From NCBI GenBank assembly GCA_032718565.1, contig JAVGVS010000162.1:1-64000 (forward strand): DNA of 64,000 nt. Direction: 5' to 3'. The translations under genes were made by a program, and so were the position numbers. Each line of letters starts with the position of its first letter. Position 1 is the first letter of the stretch. A model generated the notes under the pieces. The model ran no database searches. It saw nothing but the letters and a program-made list of their open reading frames with translations, and was not told the origin of the DNA. This DNA comes from Distichodus sexfasciatus. Taxonomy: Eukaryota > Chordata > Actinopteri > Characiformes > Distichodontidae. Below are positions 20,926 through 31,815 of the stretch, one piece after another.

Positions 20926-22683
20926 ATGCTATTGTTAGACTAATTTAATATCTGCTGTGACATATAATTGCACTCTTTTAAAGGGTTTTGCCAGGTATCA
21001 TTTAAAATGAATAAATTTATGATAAAACAAATTCCACACTATTTTTCAAACCTAAAAATCCTGCTTCCTTTATGGATGCCATTTCCTTCGTTATTGAAGG
21101 TGCGAATGCACGAGTGCACTGTAGCAATTCGCGTCTAGTGAGCAATGCCGAAGGTGCCTCCCACTGCACAGGTCTGATACGAAACATGGTACACGAGTAA
21201 GCTTTAATTACCCAGAGTTAATCACAGTGTATGCACATATGTGTGTGTGTGAGAGTGAGATTCTGAGGTGGTTCTCTTTCTTAATAGCTCTGCCTCTCTC
21301 TGTCTCCCTCTCTCACTCCAGAGTGGAAGCTGTCTACATGGCATCGATGGCGTCACACGTCCAGTGCCTTGATCGTTTTAATTGAAATTGATTTTTTGTG
21401 TGTGTGTGTGTGTGTGTGACAAAGTGAAGTAGAGGTAATAGATAGCCAGTGTGCCAGATGAGTTGTGCACGGCCCTCGGACTCCTAATAGCTCCCCGTGG
21501 CTGGAGTCAAATTGAAAACACGAGCTGCGATATCCTGTGGGAAAGGGGGTGTAGATTAGGCTTCTCACCTAGTCAGCCCCACACACACATCCACACATAT
21601 TCCCACAGGCCTCCTGCTCTTTTCTAGACAGGCCAAAACTCATCAGATTGTTAAGCACATGCACCTCCACAATTTCTGTCAGAATTCATCATCTTTTTAC
21701 ACAGAAACTGGCCTCGTCTCTCTTTCTCGGGTTCCCGCTCATATTTCCTCTGGTGCCTCTCTGTCTTTTAGCCAAGTGTGTGGGCATGAAACTTGCTTTG
21801 CCATCACTGGAATGAGGATGTAACTTTGGTGTAGGTGTGTTCAGGAGGGAGAAAATCTCTCTCTCTTTCTGTCTCTCGCTCTTTCTCTCTCTTGTATCCA
21901 CACCATACACGATCACTGTCTCACAAAGCAGCAAATAGCAGCTGTTTGTTCTGCAGTGTCGTTCAGAATTGCACGGACCATGATTGGCAAACCTATTAGC
22001 ACTCACCTCTAATTGAATTGGGCCAGACCAATTGGGGTAGCAGTTAGGTTTTTTATTGAGTCGGAAGCGTAGGTGAAGGTGTTTTTTTCCCCTCGCATTC
22101 CCCGCCAACATCTCTCCCCTCCCTCTCGTTTTCCTGTACTCCCTCAGGCCCAGCAGCGGGCTGCAAATATCGATAGTGCTGACCGCGTGGGGTGGAAGCC
22201 AGAGGTGTGAGGGGCTAATGTCAGCATCCGCGTTCCCACACACTGTCAAACTGACCTCGCACATCCACTTGGGAGGATGCGGTGAGGCTTGAAAAAGGCT
22301 GGAGCTCATTCTACCCCATTCCCCAGCATAGAGAGAGCATCACTCGTCTGACCCTTTAATGATAAAGGCGATGGGCTTTAAGTAGGTCCATTGTGAGCTT
22401 GAAATAGTCGAGAAATGTGCTTTCATCTGCTTGCCTTTAAATTGACTTTCGCCAAATTGACTTAAATCGGCTTTCTCCAATCATCAGATGTCCCTCATTG
22501 GACGTACTGAAATTTTGCTGAGGTTAGCTGGTTAACTCGGAGATCTTTGGGACAGACCACAGTGTCCTTTTCATAATCCTAAAATGCAGCACTTCTTTAG
22601 CCTGGGACTCATAGACTCCTTTTTTTCCCAGATTCACTCGTTCTCAACCACAACAAACCTGCTCCTACTGGTTAGCTAATTAA
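20926..22683. other. Single-copy non-coding sequence with a (GT)n tract
   Basis: A (GT)n microsatellite lies at 21397-21418 and pyrimidine tracts near 21855-21895. A 206-codon minus-strand frame at 21689-22309 shows no domain, signal or family resemblance and overlaps a CT-rich tract; it is not annotated as a gene. Confidence 0.45.
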
Positions 22684-22915
22684 GCGAGTGATGATTTGTC
22701 ATTGTGAACACACCACACCACAGCACAGCACACAGGGTACCACAACAAAATGTGACCTCTGCATTCGACCCACCTGTGAACGAGCAGTGGGCAGCTCTGT
22801 CAGCGCCCGGGGAGACCAGTGCTTGGTGATATTAACTTGCTCATGAGTACCTTTACTGGTCGGGGACTTGAAGTGACTACCCTATTCACGGGGCTAACTC
22901 GCTAACCGTTTCACG
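22684..22915 (-). mobile_element. SINE-1, degraded, minus orientation
   Basis: Tail, 'gtgacctctgcattcgaccc', 'gaacgagcagtgggcagctc' and 'cttgctcatgagtacctt' follow SINE-1 order. The head is decayed (B box lost: 'ggggacttgaagtgactacc'). Confidence 0.8.
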
Positions 22916-23060
22916 AATTAATTAACTAATTAACCACTTCTCAAGGAGGAGTCAAGTTGCTTTACGTTGCTTGACCTTTGCTTATACACTAAGACCATGT
23001 TTATTTTTAACACAGTTAAAATTTGAGTCTTCCATAAACAACAGTGTTTATCTTTTTTCA

Positions 23061-23282
23061 AAAGTGAGTGAGTGATTATTTTTCCTTGTGAACACACCAC
23101 GGCACAGCACACTGTGCACCACAACGGCATGTGACCTGTGCATTTGACTCACCCGTGAAGGAGCAGTGTGCAGCTCTATCAGCCCCCAGGGACCAGTGCT
23201 TGGGGACGGTACCTTGCTCATGAGTACCTCAGTGGTACCTTTACCGGTCCAAGATTTGATTATAGGTCCAACTTCCTAACCC
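23061..23282 (-). mobile_element. SINE-1, head-degraded, minus orientation
   Basis: Second SINE-1 in the same orientation within 400 bp. Tail and body are well preserved ('gtgaaggagcagtgtgcagc', 'ggggacggtaccttgctcat'); the tRNA-like head is hard to recognise after 23250. Both copies share 'cagctctatcagc/ctgtcagcgc' in place of 'cagctaacaagcgc', hinting at a subfamily. Confidence 0.78.
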
Positions 23283-24728
23283 AAATTGTCAGGATTAATG
23301 AGGAAATACCAAATCCGTGCAGACCAGAGGACAATGAATTGGAGCCGGAATTGGACACCTCTACTATAGCGCATCACGCTTCCAAAGGACCCAAAGTGGT
23401 CTAAATGAGCGCTGCCCTTTCCTGTGCCCTTGTGATCAATATTCATGCCAAGATTAGGTCCCATCTTCATTGACAATACCAGGTTCTATTATTCAGACAC
23501 TCCCTAAGACCTTAATTACATTACACGTCACGGGTCTTTGGTTAAGACTGGAATCTCATAGGGGCGGTTAGGTGGCCAGGAGCAGGACTGGACAGAATAG
23601 ACCTGGGTTCACCACTGGATCTTAACAGTGTGAGGTGGAGGCTTGTAGGCTATGAGGTAAAACCTGTCAAGTCTGGGCCCTGATTCAAATTCAGTTGATT
23701 AGATTCGCTTGGCTAACACGCTAATCCAAGGTTGGTTTTATTCACATTTGGCCAATTCCACATTCTAGACTGTGTTTAAGGCTTTTGCCCCAATAAACAG
23801 GATTTATTTATTCCACCCCTCCCCCCACAAACAGCTTCTCGGTGCGCGTGTGTCTCAGTGTATTCTCACCTCATCCAAGTCTGGCGCTGCATGATTAATT
23901 CTTAGCGCCTCTACTTGCCTTGACCTCTGTGTTTAGCCATTCCCACTGTGACTCCGATGGTGATTGGAATGCACGAGTGGCGAGTTAAAGCTCTTGGGCA
24001 TCGTTTAGCAATCTCCATCTCGTTAAAGCCGCTCGTTACTCATAGGGCACATTAGCATAATCCATCCCCCAGTAAGCAAGACGCCATGGTTTCTGATTGT
24101 TTTACTGGCAGATTTATGCGACACAGATTAAGGATTTAAATAACGCAACAAGGTGAGGGTGATGATGTTTATTGTTCAGGATGTGTGATGTTAGCTGAAC
24201 GACTAGACCAGACCATTTACCTGCTTGTTTTTCAGATCTTCTTATCTTTTAATCCGATGCTGTAATTACTTGATTAATCTATTACTAGGTAATAATGAGC
24301 ATTGCGGTTGGCATTAAACATGCCACAGGTGATTTCCTGACAAATTGGACGTCAGTTTTGTTGGATGAGACGTTCCCAAAGGACTCTGTAAGAGGCTTAA
24401 GTATTGGCATGTCCATTGACTGGAAGTGTTGGATAACGCATGGTATGGTCTTGGGTCGTAATCCTGTTGAGCAAATATGCCTAGCTGTGAAACTAAATTA
24501 CGGTGACGGTGGATCTTTCACCTTTTGACTACCTCAATCTGAGAGGTTTCCAAATTTGCCAAATGGCATTAACTTGCAGTGATATAAAAATGAAGTCTGG
24601 CCAGGCTTACTTGATTAGTTGTTGACATGTTAAGATGTGTAAAGAATCATACTTTTTGTGGGCTTGATACAGCTGTACGCTAATCCAGCTAAGATTTTTC
24701 AGGTTGGGTTGATTGATTTGTTGGTTGT
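23283..24728. other. About 1.4 kb of single-copy non-coding sequence
   Basis: No repeat family recognised. 23930-24140 ('cattagcataatccatcccc', 'tttactggcagatttatgcg') has the look of a conserved non-coding element, but this is impression only. Confidence 0.35.
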
Positions 24729-24931
24729 TTAAAGACCCAGTAAGGTCAAAATAATATGGGCTCCAAGTTCCTCATATCAAAGAAACAGTTGTCACTAATC
24801 ACCTCGTCAATTATGAAGATTGCTACACAGGTCAAATTAAGTCTCAAAGTGGTAAAAATACAGGAGGTACTGTATTGAAGCACTGCCCACTACTATAGCG
24901 CCCATACCCATTGACGGTAAAACACACACAT

Positions 24932-25732
24932 TGTCACATCGCGGGTATGGAGTGGACACAGATTGCAGGAAGGTTTGTTGAATGACATGGTTTATTAAAT
25001 GAACAAGGGCAGACGGGAAGCAGCGGGGGTCAGACAGAAAGAACAGGCACATGAGACAAAGACGCAGAGACAAGCTAACATTCCCTATACACAACCCTAT
25101 GGCTAACTCGGGGATCGGAACAGGAAACAGACGGGGAGCAAGGACAGAACTTACAGGGAAACCGGAACTAGAACTAGGGGCGGACAGGTACAGGAAAAGA
25201 TCAGGGAAACACCAAATACTAAGACCTAACCCTAAACCTAAACTAATGGCTATGGCAATGCTAAACTATGCTAAGGCTAATGCTACTGCTAATGGCTAAA
25301 GCTAATGGCTAAAGGGTAGGGGTCAAAGGGGAATGTGACTAACTCTAAAGCTAACAATGCTAAGCTAAATGCTAAAGACTAACCCTACTGCTAAAGAACT
25401 AACCAACACTAACATAGGACACAAGACAAAGACAAAGTTAACTCCAGGCAGACAGCAGACGGCAGACTGGGGCAGAGGTAGAGTCACAGGGTTTGGCATC
25501 GGCATTGGCATCGGCACAGAGAGGCAAAGTGAGGGCATAGTGATGGTGCACCAACAATCATCAACACAAAAGACAGGACTTATATAAGGCCTAACTAAAC
25601 ACATGACACAGACAGACGGGGAGAACAACCAATAGATTACTGACAACTAGACACAAGAGGAGGGACCCAACACAACAAACCCATATATGGACATAAACCC
25701 CACGAACCCTGAACCCCAGTGAAACTGTAACA
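24932..25732 (-). mobile_element. Solo-LTR-like element, minus orientation, nested in the TTAA element
   Basis: In minus orientation it begins TGTTACAGTTTCACTGGGG and ends CCCGCGATGTGACA, so it has the TG...CA borders of an LTR. A TATA box (TATATAAG, minus strand, about 25577-25586) lies about a fifth of the way in, and AATAAA (minus, 24991-24996) lies near the 3' end, the U3-R-U5 order expected. Between about 25225 and 25400 is a degenerate repeat of CTAA/GCTAA words. A clear 5-bp target duplication is not visible (left CACAT, right GTGTC). General layout is similar to the LTR at 34006. Confidence 0.6.
25225..25400. repeat. Degenerate (GCTAA)-type tandem repeat within the LTR
   Basis: Many repeats of 'gctaatg', 'gctaaag', 'cctaaac' and 'aaccctac' words, irregular in spacing. 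It lies in the transcribed part of the LTR-like element. Confidence 0.7.
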
Positions 25733-25913
25733 GTGTCTCTAGCGGCCACTCGCTCTACGTCAGTTGACTGCGTTTTAGTCCCACCTTACTTAGACCTGCC
25801 GTGAAAAGCCGTTAAACTCCACAACGTCGTAAAACACATTTTCAGACCCAGTTTTCTGACACATTTCACATGTTACCAAACCAAGGACGGTTTTCACCGT
25901 ACTGGGTCTTTAA

Positions 25914-28061
25914 GATCCATTATGTCGATTCTAATCTGATCTGTTCAGTTCCTTTATATGGGTCTCATAAGGGTCTCAAGAAACATCTGGGTTCTGGTTC
26001 TCCATCTCTCCCCCTCACTCTTGATTATGATTGATAGTTGTACTGACCGTGGTAGACAACAGAGGGCACTGTAGACAAATTCAGCTCTCCCTCGCTGGAC
26101 TGACGGTGTTCAGGTTTTGGGTTTGAAAAGGAGACGGTTCAGTTGCAACCCTCTCAGTGGACACGTTACCGACAAGATTTATACAGGCCAGGTAATAAAG
26201 AGACAATCTTTGTGCTGAGGAAAAGTGCTTGTCATCCTACACAGAGAACATTTTGATTTAAGCCCAAAAGATAATGAGGAGTGTAACTGAATTTTAAAGT
26301 TTTTTAAGTAAGTGTTAATGGCCTTGGTAAAATGCTTCTTCTTGTCGTTTAAGTGTGTGTCTGTGTGTGTGTGTATAACAGAGAGAGCACACACACATAG
26401 TTAAGGACTAGCGTCACTGGACTGGAAGAGGCCAGTCTGGCAGGCCTGAACCTAGCAGAGTGTAAAAAGACAGCATGCCGTTTCTCGGAATGGACGGGGA
26501 GACAGAGACTGCAGGAGGAAGATAGGAGCGGTAGCAAAGGGGTGGGGAGATGACAAGAACGAAGGAGGCAGTGGATGGATCTTTCTGTTTAAACTGAGTG
26601 GAGGGATCAATAATAAAGTTAACAGAAGCTACAGAAAAAACAAGCTCATCTTTGTGAAAATGAAGAAGTCAACGAGCATCTGAAATATATTCCAATTATG
26701 ATATTTGATGACTCATTTCCTCGCCAATGTGTACAAACGAATGTAAACATTGCCATATGTTGTCGAAAAATGAGACCCGAACTGTTTTAAGGGTCAATTT
26801 TTAGTTTCCAGACGCAGCCTTATTTTACGGAGGATCTGAGGACCCGCTTTGATCACCGACGTTATCCCCAAACGAAATTGTCTTGCCTGTCATGTGTCAC
26901 AGTCCTTCTCGGAATGCGTTGAACCGTGTCTCAGGTAAGGCTGGTGTCAGTTCACGGGAACATGTCCAGACGGGACTGTCACCCTGAAATCCAGCCTAAG
27001 GCACTCGTTGTGTGAGTACGACTACGATTAAGCCCAGATCGGCGGCGGCGCGTGGCGAGGGCGGCACGGAGGTGCCTGACGGCAGAGACCTGACTCGTCT
27101 GGAGGGAGCTCGAACAGTTAATCCTCGTCCTCCTCCTCCGCCTGTCAGCCTTCATTCATCACTGCCCTGGCATTCCGCTTGGCGAGCACCGAGGCGCTGA
27201 CGAGGAGCCAGGGGTCCGGAGAGACGAGGGCAAGCTGGGGAAAATAAAATGCACGACAACCCGAGGAAGAGAAGATGGAAGTTCCAGGTGCAAAATAAGA
27301 GAGGGAGGGGAAACTGGTGGTGGAGGGAGAGTTAGAGATAGAGGGAGCAAAACAGTGAGTTACAACTGAGAAAAAGGTACCGTCCTCAAGCTCTGCTCCC
27401 CTCCAGGTTCTGCCCACATCAGCTGACCTCTCCAATGGCTTAAATGCAAAGGCTGTCTTTTTTTTATTGTGTGCCGAGGTTGGACCGCATCGATTAGTCT
27501 GCGAATTTTGGTGATGTGGAAATGAGCACGCCTGCTCTTTAGCCTCCCTGATACTTGCACACGGACAGCCACACCGAACTCTCCGTGAGTTGACGGAACT
27601 TCTTCGTCAGTGCTTTCTCCGTAGCGTCTCAGGATCAGGATGGCGCCAGCGCAGCCCGCTGTGGCGGAATGCACTCGAGAAGTTGAGAAAACTCACACAA
27701 ACATTCAGGTTATAGAGAGGGTGGGCAGACGCTAACGTCCGGGTCAAATTGACTTAAATAAGCCGTAACCCAGGCGTGAGGAATCACCCCGAAAGGGGTG
27801 AGCGAATCAGCTTCAAGGCTGAACTAAACAGGGAAAAACCAAACAAGACACAGTTGACTGACATTAGCCGAAATCCCATCTTGAGATGGGTGAGAAGGGT
27901 GAACAGCAGAAGAGTCAGAAAAGCTGCAGAAGAGTCAGACTCAGACATTAAAGGTTTGGGGTAAATGTTTCCAACGAACCAGGGCTTCGAAAGCTTGGGA
28001 GTACCTCAGTTGACCAGAAAACAGAGGTGTTTTGCTCATTCTATTAAATATTAATGACGAG
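25914..28061. other. About 2.1 kb of single-copy non-coding sequence, part GC-rich
   Basis: 27000-27200 is GC-rich and rich in CpG ('cggcggcgcgtggcgagggc'), unlike its surroundings. A short tandem pair 'gcagaagagtcagaaaag'/'gcagaagagtcagactca' lies at about 27904-27940. No exon with recognisable content. Confidence 0.4.
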
Positions 28062-28157
28062 AGCAGCCCCAACACCATGCACAAGCACCTAAAGAGAAAA
28101 CATCCAGGCAATACTGTGGATACAATGCAAGTGTATCTGTTCGTGTTAGGTTATTAA
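28062..28157 (+). pseudogene. BED-type zinc finger fragment (hAT transposase or ZBED relic)
   Basis: The frame reads SSPNTMHKHLKRKHPGNT and then VDTMQVYL before TAA. The spaced 'T-x-H-x-HL-x-x-x-H' with following basic residues matches the second half of a BED zinc finger, as in hAT transposases and domesticated ZBED proteins. The Cys pair of the finger is not recognisable upstream, and no catalytic domain follows. Probably a decayed transposon piece. Confidence 0.5.
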
Positions 28158-28994
28158 CTTGCTTCTATTAGGGAAAGCTTTATTTCTCAGCGTACCCGCG
28201 AAATACACTCATTAATGAAGCGTCTATTTGAATTGACGGCGGTGAAATTAAACGTGCAACTCACTCGTTACTGGAAAACGAATCATTTAGATTCATTAAC
28301 CGATCGATTAATGGGTAGCCAAAATGACAGCCCCTTAGTGCTGTGCCGCATTCCCGAATCCCTCACCGTCCCTGAAACCGTGACAGAGAGTGAGAAAGGT
28401 AGGGGAAATGGAGAGCCAGAGAGAGACCTGATGAGGGAAGGCGGGGAGAGGTGGATGAGGTGGGTTTGGGGTGTGGGGGGGTTTCGGTTGGGGGGGGTAA
28501 AGAGAAGAATGGAAAAAGATCCGCCTGCTGCTCGCTATATTGGAGAGGAGTGCTGTTGCCTGGGCAACCAGTGGGATCCACAATTGGTATTTGGAGCAGT
28601 GCTCCGGTGGAATAGCTGCGGAGGGTTTGATGTCGGGCGTGCATCTGGGGTCGCACCGACATCGCTGCCGCCGTCCCTCCCTCCTTCTCTGTCTTCTCCT
28701 TCTCTTTCTGGCGGTGTCTTTCCTTTTTGCATGGCTCACAAACCCACCCCCTCCCTTGTTGAGACACACCCCCAGGGACAACATCCAATCTTCCTTTTAT
28801 CGCCGCGTGCCTGTTTCTTCGCCAGAAAGACCAAATTGAAAGTGGTTCAGCGTACTGTCTCGTTGTCCTGCACAAGCTCCTAGCGACTCTGTTAACCTCG
28901 AAGATGCTGTGAGTTTTCGTCACAGCACGCTTAGTCTAATGTTGTCACAGTGGCTAAATAACAGTTGATGTGTATATCAGTAGCTAAACAGTGG
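28158..28994. other. Single-copy, partly GC-rich stretch with a palindromic RFX site
   Basis: Contains G-rich (about 28440-28500) and C/T-rich (about 28665-28720) tracts around the RFX-type palindrome. Overlapping frames on both strands (up to 222 codons) are caused by the skewed composition and show no family resemblance. A regulatory role is possible but unproven. Confidence 0.35.
28555..28568. promoter_or_regulatory. Palindromic RFX (X-box) type site
   Basis: GTTGCCTGGGCAAC is a perfect inverted repeat GTTGCC/GGCAAC with a 2-bp spacer, the full X-box arrangement bound by RFX-family factors. It lies in a single-copy, mildly GC-rich segment. Binding is inferred from sequence alone. Confidence 0.55.
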
Positions 28995-29118
28995 TAGTGT
29001 AAAAGTTAAGGAGATTCTCCTGTAATTGGAGGTTCGCTACTTCAGATTGCGGTCCTGTAAAGTTAACACTGAGGTATTCCTGTGCAAGGTGCTGGACCAC
29101 CGCTAGTACACGGATGGG
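28995..29118 (+). mobile_element. Very degenerate SINE-1-like element
   Basis: 'gtagtgtaaaagttaagg', 'ggtcctgtaaagttaacact' and 'gaggtattcctgtgcaaggt' follow the order of the SINE-1 head and body, then 'cacggatgggttta'. An old copy or related family. Confidence 0.5.
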
Positions 29119-29156
29119 TTTAATTGGGGCATATCACAATATTTCTGGACCAATGT

Positions 29157-29519
29157 CAGTATATGATTATCCGAACCGCTTAATTTCTACTGGGGTCGCG
29201 GGGACTAGAGCCTATCCCGGGTGTTCACTTACGGGCGCAAGAAGGGGACCAACCCTGGGCCAGCGCCAACAAACCGCAGGACACACTCACAAAGCCACAC
29301 TCACATTCACACCTTATGGGGCCAATTTAGAGTCGCCAACTAACCTATAGTGCATGCCTTTGGACTGTGGGAGGAAGCACCCAGAGAAAACCCGAAACAC
29401 GAACATGGGGAGAGCGTGCAAACTCCACACAGAAAGACTCTACAGCCGACCCGGGGATCAAACCCAAGACCTTCTCGCTGTGAGGCGACGGCGCTAATCA
29501 CTGCGCCACGGTGCTTCCC
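29157..29519 (-). mobile_element. SINE-2, full length, minus orientation
   Basis: Tail-side 'gaaccgcttaatttctactg', body 'agagcctatcccgggtgttc', 'gggccaatttagagtcgcca', 'tttggactgtgggaggaagc', 'aactccacacagaaagactc', and a tRNA-like head with 'cttctcgctgtgaggcgacg' and 'aatcactgcgccacggtgct'. Confidence 0.9.
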
Positions 29520-29629
29520 TGCATCTATATTTTTCGAAATGGCATTTTGCTCAAAAAGGAGTCAAGCCGTCATTTATGTTTTTCTTGTATTTAACAGTTT
29601 GAATATAATTGCAGGCGTAAATCAAAATA

Positions 29630-30236
29630 CAGTGGTGCCTTGGCTTACGAGTTTATTTCGTTCCGTGACAAGCTCGTAACTCAAATTAATCGTATGTCAA
29701 ATCAATTTTCCCCATTGAAATGAATTGAAATGCCATTAATCTGTTCCGGACCCCACAAAAAACACCACATTTTTTGTTACATGTTTAAATAAGAAAAATG
29801 TGCTTATAAATAAGGAACATTGTATAAAAACACAATACAATAGAATGAACTGCAATAAACTGGTTTTATTAAGTATAATGTACAAAATTTGCCTTGGAGA
29901 TCAGACGACTTGAAGATGCTGACGAAGGTGGAGGAGAAAGGCTGGACTGAATAACTGAATCTTATTCGCTGATTTTTGCCCGTTTCGCCACGCTTTCCTC
30001 CCTTTCATCTGCAGGGGTTTTGGTTAAAAACCTGTCCAACGTGGTCTGTTTCATCCTCCCCTTTCAGCACGTTTCTGAAATGAGTTGGGCAGGCGTCATT
30101 AAATAGCGCTGTCGCACGCCCAGCAGGCTCGAAACCCGAATTTTAGCTCTCAACTCAAAGCAAAATAACGGCCGAGAGATGGCTCTTATCTCGAAAAACT
30201 CATTCGCTGGGACACTCGTACGTCAAGGTACCACTG
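29630..30236. mobile_element. Tc1/mariner/pogo-type MITE with TA target duplication
   Basis: Left terminus CAGTGGTGCCTTGGCTTACG and right terminus, in reverse complement, CAGTGGTACCTTGACGTACG are inverted repeats with three differences over 22 bp. TA dinucleotides flank both ends (29628-29629, 30237-30238). Such ends, followed by 'attcgttccg...aagctcgtaact', are typical of Tigger/pogo-related elements of vertebrates. The 607-bp length is too short for a transposase; the interior (about 29890-30120) may be an eroded remnant of one. Confidence 0.85.
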
Positions 30237-30532
30237 TATACACATAAACTCTTTAAAAGCACAAAGATTAATGCATGTTTTGTAAATGAAAACGCATTCG
30301 TCACAAATTTTGTGCAAGAATTACACTGGGCTTGGACTGCCCCTGGCTCTAAAGATGTAAAGCAGGAGGTGGGCTTTAGTCACAGTGCGGACTGCGTTTA
30401 GGATGCAACACAGTCCACAGAAGTCAAGCGCTAAAGACGGTTTTGTGGAAGCTATTAAATTAATTTATTGATTTTATTTTCATTGAAAAATATTGTTCAT
30501 ATCGAGACCCTTCATGTATTTCCCAGAAAATT

Positions 30533-30618
30533 GTTAAATGCAGCAGTTGCCTTTCGTTGTAATGTATTGTGTGCTGTAATGTCGTGGTCACAATGCCAAA
30601 TGATCACTCACTTTCACA
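30533..30618 (+). mobile_element. SINE-1 tail fragment, degenerate
   Basis: 'gttaaatgcagcagttgcc', 'tgtattgtgtgctgtaatg' and 'aatgatcactcactttcac' match the last ~85 bp of SINE-1 with many changes. Confidence 0.6.
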
Positions 30619-31219
30619 TCTCTGATGTATTAGGATTTGTATTTATATTCAAATAACTGCGTGTGTCAAATTTACAATGCTGAATAATACAATACGCCAT
30701 TATTACACCCCTGTATATCGTTTAGGAATTCTACTGTTGCGTGAATAAAGTTCCATTTACTTTTCCATTTTATTAGCAGCATCTATCTAGCTACGCTGGC
30801 CGTAAAAAACTACATTACAGGTGCACTTTATGTATAAAACCATAGATTATAACCCATTTGTCATCGGTCAGGCGGGAAGGACGACCCCACTTCCCGTTTC
30901 TCTGTTTACGGTCGTGCCGTTTTGTAATTGGCCACAGATCGTGGTAAGGCGCGTCGCCCCGGGGGGCGTTACACGGATGTATACAAGCCCCTTTTAAAGA
31001 TGCTTATCGATTGTGTCACGGCGGGACCGGAGTGGAGAATGAGATACAGATGCTGTTTGATAGCACAGAGAGGCGTACAGTAGAGGAGCCGCTCGGCCGC
31101 CGTGTTTGTTTCAAGCACCTGTAATGTGGCTGAGACGTGAGCTCGGCTCCGTTATGGTGCAGCAAGCAGGAAAGGCCATGTATAAAAGATGAGAGATTTG
31201 AGAGAATTTCATGTGTGTC

Positions 31220-31226
<7 letters not shown>
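30619..31226. other. Single-copy stretch, candidate conserved element
   Basis: 30860-31180 is GC-richer than its surroundings ('gccccggggggcgttacacg', 'gaggagccgctcggccgccg') and carries no known repeat. Whether it is conserved cannot be told here. Confidence 0.35.

Positions 31227-31250
<24 letters not shown>
31227..31250. repeat. (GA)n microsatellite
   Basis: Twelve uninterrupted GA units following a short GT run. Confidence 0.95.
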
Positions 31251-31379
31251 CAGAATTAGATAAGGACCGAATAGATAGGAGAGATGTTTGTTGGTATTTG
31301 TGAGCTTGCCGAAGCCTCTCATTGCCGTGTTAAGATGTGAGCGAGAGAGACTCGTAGACAGACGAAAAGGGGTAGATAG

Positions 31380-31807
31380 TAAACATGGCACAAAACCACT
31401 TTTTTTAAAATGTCTGATACGATACCGATATTGTACATTTGGATATCTGCCGATACGATACAGATCCGATACAGTCTCCGAGTCTTTTAAACAGAAAACA
31501 GAAAATAATGCTTTAAAAATGTCTGAATACATGACTGAGATTATTCTGTTATACTTCAAAAAACACTTGATTTAAATACTGTATATGATAGATTATTTAT
31601 TATTAAAATAACATCTCAAAAATGATTCGTTTAAACACAGTTTAAACACACGCCACTTCCCACGCTTACCGAATTGTGCATACGCGAGTGCGCAAACACA
31701 GAAATTTAATTGAACGGATCGGCCCAATGCCACCGATACCCGAGCCAGCTATTTGAGTCGTTATGGAACTGATATCCCATCCACGTATCGGATCGGTGCC
31801 GTCTCTA
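31380..31807 (+). mobile_element. hAT-like MITE family A, short copy with near-perfect TSD
   Basis: Starts TAAACATGGCACAAAACCAC and ends with 'gatcggtgccgtctcta'. The flanking octamers GTAGATAG (31372-31379) and GTAGAGAG (31808-31815) match at 7 of 8. Compared with the 43176 copy it lacks about 190 bp of the middle (between 'aacacagtttaaacaca' and 'cgccacttcccacgc'). Confidence 0.87.
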
Positions 31808-31815
31808 GTAGAGAG

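Larger units (their letters stand above)
24729..25913. mobile_element. TTAA-flanked MITE with AGACCCAGTA termini, carrying a nested LTR
   Basis: Left edge TTAAAGACCCAGTAAGGTCA (from 24729); right edge in reverse complement TTAAAGACCCAGTACGGTGA (ending 25913). Apart from the TTAA, the inverted ends share AGACCCAGTA then GGT. TTAA is the target of piggyBac-type elements, but piggyBac ends normally start with C, so the superfamily is uncertain. Only about 380 bp belong to this element; the rest is the LTR at 24932-25732. Confidence 0.65.

Noticed and set aside
21689..22309. 206-codon open frame on the minus strand
   Set aside because: The longest uninterrupted minus frame in this part, but with no recognisable domain, signal or transmembrane pattern. 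It crosses a CT-rich tract that suppresses stop codons and has no splice or neighbour context.
27012..27200. CpG island and first exon
   Set aside because: GC-rich and CpG-containing, but short. The frame through it is Arg/Pro-rich without resemblance to a protein, and there is no supporting downstream gene.
28215..28883. 222-codon open frame on the plus strand, with long overlapping minus frames
   Set aside because: Open frames on both strands at once reflect G-rich and C/T-rich composition. The sequence is low in complexity in its second half (Pro/Ser/Leu runs) and resembles no family.
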